DNA of 64,000 bases from Ochromonas danica (taxonomy: Eukaryota > Sar > Chrysophyceae > Chromulinales > Chromulinaceae), in assembly GCA_015146655.1 (NCBI GenBank), contig VKHL01000055.1, forward strand, positions 1-64,000, in the 5' to 3' direction. Below, one piece after another: positions 1 through 9,505 of this stretch. The translations under genes were made by a program, and so were the position numbers. Position 1 is the stretch's first letter. Each line of letters opens with the position of its first letter. A model generated the notes under the pieces. That model did no database searches. It saw nothing but the letters and a program-made list of their open reading frames with translations, and was not told the DNA's origin.

Positions 1-1
1 A

Positions 2-113
2 TGTTGAGAAGCTTGGGTCATAGACTACGTTAGGTCTAGCCCATCAGGTGAGTCTCAAAGCACAGACTTGTCATTATTCTTATTGACGCTGATAAACAAT
101 TAAATAGTGACAT
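2..113 (+). repeat. Left copy of a 112-bp inverted repeat
   Basis: This segment reappears as its reverse complement at 40734-40851. The only difference seen by eye is a 6-base insertion (TCTATG) in the right copy. The match starts at base 2, so the window, or the contig it came from, begins almost exactly at the repeat edge. The two copies face each other as the ends of a transposable element would, but two independent insertions of a short dispersed repeat would look the same. Confidence 0.85.
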
Positions 114-962
114 ACATTGAGCCAGAGCCACACGATAAGTGCGCAGGCTTTACTCTAGCTATCTAAGTCTAGCTATCTGGGAATTATGTAATAGCATAAT
201 ACTCAATAAAGTAAGTTATAAAAAGTAAGGAAAGGATATCGAACTTCATTAACTGCTGATGGTGGACAATCGTTTCCGTCACTGCCAGTGCTAGCTAGGC
301 AAAGACCAGTACGGGGCCGTGGTGGGTTTACTGAACATCGCCTAGTGCAGAATTCATACCGTAGAATAAGATTTAAAAAAATTTGGACACAGAATTCTTT
401 TGATTTGGTGATATTTAAAATTGCACAAAAATGAATTAAGTGCTTGGCTGTATGAAGCTTATTAGGGACCAAATGATCAAAGCTTTATAGACGAGGCGGG
501 TATCGCTGGTTCGAAACGGATGGATTCTTTTGAAGGTCGAGTTTAAAAAGCATTTCTCGATATATGATTTCATTTGCTTTTGACAGTTCATTTTTGGACA
601 CACACACTGATATCCCACTGATATAAGTGAGACATCCTCGCCATTGAGACATCCGCCTTGTCTCGCTCAGCCTTTTGTCTTTCTGATTCAATTTGGATTC
701 TACGCTTAATGACTAATTCTCTCGTTTGATAAAGATAGGACCCTAGATCTTCCATCCACATTTCCAGATACTATGACAAGCTCTCACAAACAAAACACCA
801 AAACAACGCGTTGTTTTCCATCTTTTTCGGATTTTGCATTTTCGGAGGTGGACACGAAAACAGTGGGGCATACGAAATGGCTTGGGGAAATATAATTCCA
901 GTCTCTGGGGCAGGCTGAAGCGCGAAGAAGACAAGGTCTTCTGTCTTGCTTAATTAAACCAG
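114..962. other. Intergenic, no gene recognised
   Basis: Only short open frames without recognisable motifs or signal peptides are present. It is presumably the upstream region of the kinase-like gene that starts at 963. No tRNA or repeat array was seen. Confidence 0.5.
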
Positions 963-3420
963 ATGGCGGAAGAAAAAATAGAGGAAGAGAAACTGACGGG
1001 GATTAAACCAGTCATCTTAGTTCCACGAGAAACAAATGATCCCCTTGTGAGAGAGTTGGTTCTTACAGACGGCAATAAAGTGATAAGAGGCGATTTTGGT
1101 ACGGAAATATTGTTCGACGATGTGGTTATCACCATTAAGAGATTATCTCCCTTTTTCTCTCGAAATTATGAACACAACGACTGTATTCTCACTAACGACT
1201 ATGAAGCACCCTTGATTCTGGGAGAAGAAGAAGAGCGTGATTGCTGGAGTTCGACTTTCTTTATTCGTGTGCAGAAACTGAACGCACCCGTTAAACGTTG
1301 CGGTCCCAGCACTGTTGCCAAATTTCTGGAAGACGATTCTACAATAGAAATGATTCTTAAAAATAAAGATGGCACATTCCTTTTTCGCAAGGTCAAAGTA
1401 AGAGTACAAATCAGACTTAAAGAAAACTCAACACCCAAGGAGATTGAATCCGTTCAATATGATTTTGATAATGATACCAGGGCATCTGGGCTCAAAGTTA
1501 AATATAAGGAAGACCCTTCAAAAGATTGCTCGTATGATATCACCTGTTACCAAAACCATATCAGTGGTCGTTTGCTGTTAGGTCGTGCCAAAACCATGAA
1601 GAAGGCTAACAATCAAAAGGCTGACAATCAAAAGACTAACGATCAAAAGGCTACCAAACAAAAGGAAGTCTATAGTGGATTTCTGGAGAATGGCGAAATA
1701 AAAGAGAAAGTTGCTCTGAAGATTCTGAATTGCAGACTAAAAGACGATTGGCAAGGTGCAGTACAAGGCATTACTTTAGATGGCCTGGTTATTGATGATG
1801 TAGGAGATATCATAGTGCATGAGATTGCGATTATGCAAAAGATTGCTGAGTCTCTACTTCCTAATGGGGAACATCCTCACCTAGCCTTGGGGAAGGGTAT
1901 CTACACCACTGTCTGAGTCAAAGAAATTTAAATCCTCTGGTTCTGAACAAAAGCTGAAGATGATTCGCTTTATTACGAAAGACATCGCCATGGGATTACA
2001 CCAGTTGCATGAACTGGGATATGCCCACCTGGATCTCACTCTTGAGAATATTGTGGTGACTGCTGACTATCGCTGCATGCTGATTGACTTTGGTCAGGCT
2101 AGGAAGATAAATGCAAATATGAAGGTGAATTTGACAGAACTGGAATGCAAAAAACAGTACTATAATCCCTTTCACCTCAGATGTTTCGGCGGCATCGAAA
2201 AAGATGTCATCCTGTCTGGAGAGATGTTAAAAATGATCGATATGTGGAATTTGGGCATTATTGTAATGACAGCTCTATATGGAGCTCTATATGGGAAGGA
2301 TAAATTAGAAGTACCCAATTGGATGAAGGGGACGGCCCCTTTTGAGACACCTATCCTTCATGCTTCTTTAAATCAATGCGTAAGGAGAATATCGATATGG
2401 GTGGCCAATAGTAAGCGCATCTTACAACTAAAGTTGGAATCGGAACTTGCAAATTATGATGGTTTGCAGCTTGCGGTGGCTTTATTGAAGTGCGAGTGTG
2501 CAAAAAGTTCTGGTAAGCCCGAAGACTTGAAGGCGGCGGAGAGTTTATTAAAGCGGCAGCGTGCAACATTTTCCAATAAGTGTGTGAACTTGGAGATGGC
2601 GGAGACTTTAATAGAGCAGGTAAAACGCTCTGATACATCCGAAGACTTGGAGATGGTGGCATTTTGTTTGAAGCGTGCAAAACGTTCTGATAAGTACGTT
2701 GGCCTGAAATTTGCTTTGGCTTTGTTGGAGTCGCAGCGTGTAAATTGTTCTGATAAGCACAAGGACAGCTTGGAGGAGGCTGTGGCTTCATTGAAGTCGG
2801 AGCTTTCTCATAAATACGAGGACTTGGAGTTCGCAGTTTCTGATAAATACGAGGACTTGGAGTCGGCAGGCACTTACTTGAAGTCGGTACGTGAAAAACA
2901 TTCTCATAAGCACAAGGACTTGGAGTTGGCAGACACTTTCTTGAAGTGGGAGCGTGCAAAACGTTCTGAGGAGTGTGACCGCCTAGAGCTGGCGGAGACT
3001 TTATTGGAGTGGGAGTCTGCAGAACATTCTAGTAAGTACAAGGACAGCTTGGAGGTGGCGGTGGCTTTATTGGAGTCGGAGTGTGCAAAACGTTTTGGCA
3101 AATGTGAGGGCTTGGAGTTGGCGATGCAATTATTGTGCCACAATCTTTATTTCAGCATTCTTTCCGAAGAAAGCACCAAAGAAGACATAACGAAGAAGCT
3201 ATTGAAGTTATCGGAAGCTGTACAGAACCATCCTTGGTTGCGTAGCTTGAATGATGAAGAACGCCCAACTACTTTTGCACAATGGACTGCTGCTAGTAGT
3301 GATGAGAAGTCAACTGGGAAACGAAGCAGATCCACACAAGGCGTAACAAGTCGAGAGAGTGAAACTTCGACCAATGTGACCCAGCAAAATGAAAAAAAGC
3401 AGCAAAATGAACTGACCTAA
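963..3420 (+). CDS. Protein kinase-like protein with helical repeat tail, reading frame interrupted
   Basis: Two adjoining open frames, 963-1916 and 1960-3420, carry successive parts of a protein kinase. The first ends with an N-lobe: VALKIL supplies the ATP-binding Lys, and HEIAIMQKI looks like helix C. The second starts in the C-lobe, with the catalytic loop HLDLTLEN (Arg of HRD replaced by Leu), DFGQA as the metal-binding motif and DMWNLGIIVMTAL as subdomain IX. The frames differ by one base at about 1910-1960, and the roughly 30-residue hinge region is missing. No convincing intron restores a whole domain; the best candidate, 1911-1959, has a poor donor and still lacks the hinge. The C-terminal third is a tandem helical repeat. 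The Asp, Asn and DFG residues are present, so the protein was once a plausible active kinase. It is either a decayed gene or a divergent one with an assembly error. Substrate unknown. Confidence 0.6.
2461..3150 (+). repeat. Tandem coding repeat of about 21 residues, roughly 11 units
   Basis: The kinase-like protein's tail consists of degenerate units of about 18-22 residues. The approximate consensus is LElAetLLesecAKrSdKyeD, and the unit starts recur as LQLAVALL, LKAAESLL, LEMAETLI, LELADTFL, LELAETLL and LEVAVALL. Three heptads per unit suggests a rod of alpha helices or coiled coil. One unit, LEFAVSDKYED, is shortened. The units diverge at DNA level, so the array is not a recent microsatellite expansion. 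Confidence 0.8.
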
Positions 3421-3916
3421 TTTTATCCCTCAAGTCTAATGTCTATTTTACAAACTTCTAATATATGTACTATACTATACTATTTATGTGTGAACTACTA
3501 CTTCCTTTCTCTACTTCTCTTGGTTTAGCTTATTAACATACGGTGCTATTGTATTTTATGCCTTCTGATTACTGCTATTATTCATCCTGTCTATTGATTT
3601 AATCAATTAATCAAACCAAACAGTTTTTTTTATCCAAATAGACTGGTCTTGTTATAGCCTGGGGCTATATAGCTAGTTTTACGGCTCTAAGAATAGACAC
3701 ATCCCTGTCTTAGAAGAAGTTAATGACATCACTAACTAGGTTACATCAATTCAGATTCCTCATTTTGGTTTTCATTGCATGATTTGACAACAGATTCGCA
3801 TTTTCGTGTTTGCGTGTTTTCGTGTTTTCGCGTTCATGAAGACTGGGTGGGAAGGAGATGATGATTTTCCACTCAAAGAGAAGAAGAATAGAACGAATTG
3901 ATTTTGACTAATAAGA
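3421..3916. other. Intergenic, no gene recognised
   Basis: AT-rich spacer between the kinase-like gene and the prenyltransferase gene. A short stretch at about 3795-3835 repeats the phrase CGTGTTTTCG/CGTGTTTGCG several times. Nothing else recognisable. Confidence 0.5.
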
Positions 3917-5159
3917 ATGAAGTTTCTAAGAGAAAAGCATATCTCTTATATTCGTAAAGTATCATCTGATACAGAATCATTTGAATTCCTTGTCTCACAA
4001 CATCTTCGTATGAGTGGTGTCTATTGGGGATTAACTGCTTTATCTCTCTTAGGAGTGAATTTGAAAGAAGAAAGCAATGCTCAAGAGATTCTACAATGGG
4101 TTATGACTTGTTATGATCCAGAGACAGGAGGGTAAGCTATCTTCTCTTCTATCGTATCTTTTCACAATCTAACACTGAATTCCTTTATGTGTGGGTGTGA
4201 ACTAAATCCCTTATGCTGCCTGTCTGATCACTGACAATGACAATGACAATGACTATGACCATATACCTCATGCTGGGATATATAGCTTTGGTGGGAATGT
4301 TCATCATGATGCTCATCTCCTTTATACGTTAAGTGCTGTTCAGATCTTAGCCCTCTATGATGAAATGGATCGTTTAGATCGTGAAAAGATACAATCCTTT
4401 GTTCATTCTCTTCAACAACCTGATGGTTCTTTTGTTGGTGATCGTTGGGGAGAAGTTGATACACGATTTTCTTATTGTGCATTGAATCTTCTTTCTCTGT
4501 TAGGATGTCTTCATAATGGCCCTGAGAACTGTCCTATTGATCTTCCTAAGGCAATCGCTTTCATTCAACAATGTCAGAATTTTGATGGTGGTTATGGTGC
4601 TGTTCCAGGAGGTGAGAGTCATGCTGGTCAGATATTTTGTTGTATTGGTGCATTGTCCATAGCAGAGGCATTGGATAGTGTGCCTGTGGATCTTCTTGCT
4701 TGGTGGCTTGCAGAGAGACAATGTGATAGTGGAGGATTAAATGGAAGACCTGAGAAACAAGCTGATGTATGCTATAGTTGGTGGATATTGAGTTCATTGT
4801 CTATTTTAGGTCGAACATCTTTCATTGATCGTGAGAAGTTATGTGATTTCATTCTGGCATGTCAAGAAGGAGAAGGAGGAGGTATTGCTGATCGTCCTAG
4901 CGATCTATCAGATATCTTTCATACTTTCTTTGGTATCTGTGGCTTACTACTAAGTGAGTATTTCTCCAGTATTCTTATCAAACGAATTGAGAATAAACAG
5001 AAGACTGATGGAGAGAATACTACTGATGATGATTTGGAAACTATTGAAGAGGTAGAGAACTTGCAAAGTGTTTTGAAGCAAATCGACCCCACTTATGCTC
5101 TTCCTCGCGAGGTAGTGAAGCGACTGGGTTTAAGGGCTCAAGTTTTACCCGCTGTGTAA
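3917..5159 (+). CDS. Rab geranylgeranyltransferase beta subunit
   Basis: Catalytic beta subunit of type II geranylgeranyltransferase, which transfers geranylgeranyl groups to C-terminal cysteines of Rab GTPases. Two exons, 3917-4131 and 4286-5159, are joined across a 154-nt intron (GTAAGC...TATAG). Splicing restores [20 protein letters not shown], matching the conserved prenyltransferase repeat. The spliced protein is 362 residues, close to the family's usual length of about 330. The expected repeats follow: [40 protein letters not shown] and [20 protein letters not shown]. The zinc ligands Asp and Cys of QADVCYSWW and His of DIFHTFFG are all present. The intron contains a short (ACAATG)n run near 4232. 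The gene is convergent with the ZIP-like gene. The partner alpha subunit is not in the window. Confidence 0.93.
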
Positions 5160-5431
5160 CATGTACACATGGCATGGCATGGTGATGAACAAGCAATAGT
5201 GTTGTCATAGTGTAAAAGAGTGTGCCTTCACACTGTCTGTGATTATGACTTGATCAAATTATAACTGTTTAAAGTCTTAGTCTAATTAGATCGTGTCATC
5301 ATGAACTCATTAGGAAATAGAAGTGAATGGAAAATACTCAGCAGCAGAGCTTGAAATAGAATACTATCTCACAAACAATTGAGCGCAAAGGAGGAAAATT
5401 GGGGAAGCAAAGAAGAAGATGTCGCGGTCAG

Positions 5432-6559
5432 TTAGAAGTAGTTCTGGCTCAAAGACATGATGAAATACCCAAACACAAAGCTCATCGCTCGTAGATGAAC
5501 TGGATTGGATAAAACTCCTTTGACAACTTCCAGATATCCTGGGCGTTCTCCAAGATGACGCAATGGAAGCCAAGCATTCTTTCCTTCATCTTCAGTAGAG
5601 GAAGACAATCCACAGGCAGGGATCATGTACAGTACAGCACCTGCAGTGTAAGCCCCGGCCACAATGGGATACACAGTCGCACCATAAGCAACTAATTGGT
5701 CAGCAGAAAACTTCAGCCAATCAATCAACAAATTGCCTCCAACTAATAATCCAAATGGTAAAGCAAGAATAATGAGCACCAAGAGGCGAAGGAAGTCACC
5801 AGATTGGTGAATGTTATTCTCCATCAAAGATCCACACACTAAGCAGACAAGAATACACTGTACAAAGACTCTTCCATAGGCAGAGAGGTTTTGATGATAG
5901 GTACTACCAAGTAATAACCCAGTAGCACCTTCACCTAGGATAGTCATGGATAGCAAGGTACTGGTCCAAAGGAAAGACACAGGAGATGATGTTGTTGTTG
6001 GCACAACAGAAGGAGAAATGGACGGTCCACTTCTTAGACTTCCACTTTCAAATCTGTGTTCATCTTCACGAATATCATCATCATCATCGTCGTCATCGAA
6101 TTCCGAGGAAGCAGAAGGTAACATGCCCAATTCTATGCCTAACTCTTCCTCCTCATCTGCATCATCCATATGATCATCCGAGACAGAGAGAGGTGAGTAT
6201 TGATAACCATTCGAAGATAAGGCCATATGACAAGCAGCAAGAATGACAAAGGACAAGGAGAACAAGGTCAGTGTGTATTGTGGACTACTTTCAGTGGTCA
6301 TTGTTAAAGCATCAAACAATCCACAAAACAATCCTTTGGATAACAAAACACCTCCACAAAAGCAACAAAAATAAGAATAGAAAGTCTCAGATCGTTCATG
6401 AATTAACTTTCCAGTCAAACTAGCTAAGAGTTCGAGGCCAAGGAGAAGAACAGCAATACTGATACGAAAGATGAGGGCATCATTGGCATCAACTTTCTCT
6501 CCTACTTCAGGAGTGTAAAAGGGCATATTCCATGGAATGTTAATATAGCTGACTTTCAT
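5432..6559 (-). CDS. Divergent ZIP-like multi-pass membrane protein (putative metal transporter)
   Basis: A 375-residue protein with about eight hydrophobic segments. A long acidic, Ser-rich cytosolic-type loop with eight consecutive Asp lies between segments three and four, at about residues 130-190. The helix after the loop reads LSMTILGEGATGLLLG, resembling the metal-site helix of ZIP transporters (usual form HS..EG...G) but without the His. An early helix contains GGVLLSKGLFCGL. The length and loop position match ZIP proteins, but the weak His complement makes transport of zinc or iron an inference. The gene is divergent from the DEAD-box gene with about 350 bp between the starts, so they may share a promoter region. 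It has no introns. Confidence 0.6.
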   Translation of the reverse strand: MKVSYINIPWNMPFYTPEVGEKVDANDALIFRISIAVLLLGLELLASLTGKLIHERSETFYSYFCCFCGGVLLSKGLFCGLFDALTMTTESSPQYTLTLFSLSFVILAACHMALSSNGYQYSPLSVSDDHMDDADEEEELGIELGMLPSASSEFDDDDDDDDIREDEHRFESGSLRSGPSISPSVVPTTTSSPVSFLWTSTLLSMTILGEGATGLLLGSTYHQNLSAYGRVFVQCILVCLVCGSLMENNIHQSGDFLRLLVLIILALPFGLLVGGNLLIDWLKFSADQLVAYGATVYPIVAGAYTAGAVLYMIPACGLSSSTEDEGKNAWLPLRHLGERPGYLEVVKGVLSNPVHLRAMSFVFGYFIMSLSQNYF

Positions 6560-6834
6560 GATAATAATAGTAGTGATTAGTCAGTGAGAGGAGGAGTGAG
6601 TTTAGTGGCCACCTAGTGTGATACGATGTGATTGGGAATGTGATGGATCTTGTTGTTGCCTTTGTTGTCAGGATGTGTACCAGAGAAGTCTGGAGGTTTG
6701 GGAGTCTGGAGGTTTGGAAGTCTGGTCTAGAGATCTGGTCTGGAAGTCTGGAGGTCTGAATGTTGACAAGCCTAGCCAATCAATCAATCATCAATCAAGT
6801 CCTGCTGGAGTAGGTCTAGTCATATACTGTACAC

Positions 6835-6907
6835 AGAAGAAGAAGAAGAAGAAGAAGAAGAAGAAGAAGAAGAAGAAGAAGAAGAAGAAGAAGAAGAAGA
6901 AGAAGAG
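6835..6907 (+). repeat. (GAA)n polypurine microsatellite upstream of the helicase start
   Basis: About 24 consecutive AGA/GAA triplets end five bases before the ATG at 6912. They are open in the helicase frame as poly-Lys, which artificially extends that frame upstream to 6618. As transcript this is most likely 5' UTR. Long GAA tracts can form triplex DNA and are length-unstable. Confidence 0.95.
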
Positions 6908-6911
6908 AAAT

Positions 6912-9143
6912 ATGGGGAAGAAATATAAGAGACCTATCAAACGTAAAGCTAATGATAGTAGTGATGAAGAAGAAGACAAGTCATCCTCCAAGCATGGTCC
7001 TAATAAACGATCTAAATCAGATCATCATCATCGCAGTAATAGTGGCCAATTCACCACCACCACCACCTCCTCCTCCTCCACCATCATCCACCTGCCCAAA
7101 CCAGATTGGACAAAGTTAAAGCCATTCCAAAAGTCACTTTGGAGTGGTCCATTAGGAGAAGAAGAGCCTTCTGAAGCGTTAAAACTTCTTCGCAAGGAGG
7201 TGGGGGTAGTAGTGAAGGGCAATCTAGCTGCCTGCCCACCACCCATTCGCTCTGTGGAAGATCCTCTGCTACCCTCCTTATTCAAGCAGTACTTCCAAGC
7301 TAACCATCTAGATAAGCCTACACCCATCCAATTACAAGGATGGCCAGCAGTGTTGGCAGGTAGTAATGTGTTGGGGATTGCCCCCACAGGCTCAGGCAAG
7401 ACACTTGCCTATGCCTTACCATTAGCACAATTAGCTCTTGCACAACAGCCGACAGCTACCACTAGTACTACGACTAGTACTGCTTCTGCTTCAAAAACAA
7501 GTCGTTTAAAGCCAAGTGGGTTAGTGTTACTACCAACACGTGAGTTAGTGTTACAAGTACAGACAGTGTTCAAGTCAATCCATCGTATAGTTCCTTCTCT
7601 CTATAGTGGAGTGCTCTATGGTGGACAGAACAAGTCAGATCAATTAGAAAAGATCTTCTCATCTCCTATGAGAGGTGTTCATATTCTTATTTGTACCCCA
7701 GGAAGGTTATTAGATGTCTTACAAAGTGAAGAGGAAGAAGGAGGAGGTAGTGCCTTGTTACAAGAAGTAGGTGCAGTGGTAGTAGACGAAGCAGATCGTA
7801 TGCTTGCTTTAGGCTTCCGTGAGCAACTAGACAGTGTCTTCTCTATCATTAGACCTGATCGTTTAGTGGTGCTATTCACTGCGACATTTCCAGGTAGACT
7901 GCAAGAAGCGAGTGAGAGTTGGTCTCCCCGTGCGACTGTCTTGCGCTGCGGTGCTGTGCAGGTGAGTGAGTGTTAGACTACCTGTGTGATGAGGTAGTAG
8001 TAGTAATGAGTGAGTGTTAATGGTGTACTGTTGTAGGTTGCTGATGGAATAGCAGCACACTTGGCTAACAAGATTGCTGCTACCACTAAAGCCACTACCG
8101 CAGAGGTAGAGGAGGGAGGAGGAGGAGTAGACCAACAAGCCGCAACAAGTGCTACCTCTCTTCTTCCGAGTACTACTACTGCTACCCCTGCTGGTACTAG
8201 TGCTAGACCAGAGGGAGACAGTGAAGATTCCTCTCACCAGGCTGCTTTGCCTACCGCTTTGACATCCATCACTGTTAGCTCACGTATTCGTCAACGAATT
8301 CATATCTGTGCAGCACATAAACGACCTCGTCTTCTCTTACATTACTTGGAGACCATACAAGATCGTGATGTAGCAGAAAAGAAACGTCAACGAAGTGGTG
8401 TCATCATCTTTTGCAACACCATTAAGACTGTGAAGTATGTCGGTCAGCTGTTAGCTAAGCATGGTGAAGCTGCTGCTAGTCCTGCTGCTGCTAGCAAACA
8501 TCATGGCGGGGGGAGGAAGAAAGGTGATTTCGGTAGAAGCAGTGGCTATAAGTATACCCTTCTTCATGGACAACTACCACAACAACGTCGTGAAGAGCAG
8601 CTCAATGACTTCAAGTCGGTAAGATATGTACCTCCTCCTCCTCCTCCTCCTGCTGCTCCTCCTCCTTATGACTGTTATTGTCTATAGGGTAAGACGAACA
8701 TCTTAGTGGCGACTGATGTAGCAGCACGTGGTTTGCATATCAAGCGGATCAACTTTGTGGTTAACTATGACTTCCCATCTTCCTTGGAGCAATACTGTCA
8801 TCGTATTGGTAGAACAGGTAGAGGGGCAGCGGCGGTGGTGGAGGAGGAGGAGGAGGAGGGGGGAGAGACTGCTATAGGAGAAGCATACAGTCTCTTCACT
8901 AGAAACTTTGCCCCCATGGCAAAGGAGTTGATGAACTTACTGATTCACTGTAAGCAAGATGTAGAGAAGAATCTCATAGCTCTGGTAGAACAAGTTGAGA
9001 GAGAGAAGAATGGAGGTGGTGGAGGAGGAGGAGGTGGTGGAGGAGGAGGAGGAGGTGATGGAGAAGAAGAAGAAGAGAATGGAGACGATGGTGGTGAGGG
9101 TGAAGAAGAAGAAGAAGAAGAAGAGAGTGAGTCTAATGAATAA
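6912..9143 (+). CDS. DEAD-box ATP-dependent RNA helicase
   Basis: Three exons, 6912-7961, 8037-8618 and 8688-9143, are separated by phase-0 introns of 75 and 69 nt (GTGAGT..GTAG and GTAAGA..ATAG). The spliced protein is 695 residues. Motifs appear in order: Q motif [10 protein letters not shown] near residue 136, Walker A APTGSGKT near 157, [19 protein letters not shown] in VVDEADRM near 290, TAT (usual SAT) near 322, [21 protein letters not shown] and HRIGRTGR near 581. The basic, Ser-rich N-terminus ([12 protein letters not shown]) looks nuclear. The C-terminus is a poly-Gly then poly-Glu tail. The start at 6912 is preferred because everything upstream is a GAA microsatellite. The role is RNA remodelling, probably ribosome biogenesis or splicing, but the subfamily is unresolved. 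A long low-complexity insert (about 365-420) follows the first domain. Confidence 0.93.
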
Positions 9144-9223
9144 TAGATGGTAAAGTAAGTATTCATTGAACACAACGGGATTTGTAAACATTACAGTGTA
9201 GTCCACTTCTTTAACATTCCACG

Positions 9224-9297
9224 CAATTCCACTTAATTCCATGGAATAAATGTAGTCTGGCATGGGACGGCAATTCCACTTCATTCCATGGAATAAA
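9224..9297. repeat. Two direct copies of a motif with palindromic core ATTCCATGGAAT
   Basis: The phrase CAATTCCACTTMATTCCATGGAATAAA occurs at about 9224-9250 and 9271-9297, in the spacer between the helicase and the ChaC/RCC1 gene. The 12-base core at 9236-9247 and 9283-9294 is a perfect palindrome. The same core also occurs near 6530 and 47173. Confidence 0.7.
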
Positions 9298-9505
9298 GCC
9301 AGTCCAGATTTCCAGAAGTTCAGAAAGCTAGTGGAATTTGCATGGATTGTCATTTTCCATGAACAAGAAGAAGAAGTTCTTGTGTGTGGAGCTTTGGATG
9401 ATTCTCACTCTGACCACACTGACTACCCACATTCACTCCTTCTTACCTTTACGATCATTTCGAAGAACTCCTTATTACTACTCTCTTCGTCATCATCTTG
9501 CTATT

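Noticed and set aside
480-540. Possible tRNA (GGTTCGAAAC near 508)
   Set aside because: No cloverleaf stems could be formed around the T-loop-like sequence.
1897-1959. Intron joining the two kinase frames
   Set aside because: The best-looking donor (GTATCT at 1897) gives the wrong frame with every nearby acceptor. The in-frame alternative, 1911-1959, has a poor donor and still leaves the hinge missing.
5946-6246. Plus-strand Ser/His-rich frames inside the ZIP-like gene
   Set aside because: Antisense of the acidic loop of a well-supported membrane protein.
6618-6911. Upstream extension of the helicase frame to 6618
   Set aside because: The extension is translated repeat (poly-Lys from GAA) and low-complexity sequence. 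The ATG at 6912 starts a typical basic N-terminus.
8937-9353. Poly-Ser/Phe-rich minus-strand frames opposite the helicase tail
   Set aside because: These are antisense shadows of the GAA/GGA repeats encoding the poly-Glu and poly-Gly tail.
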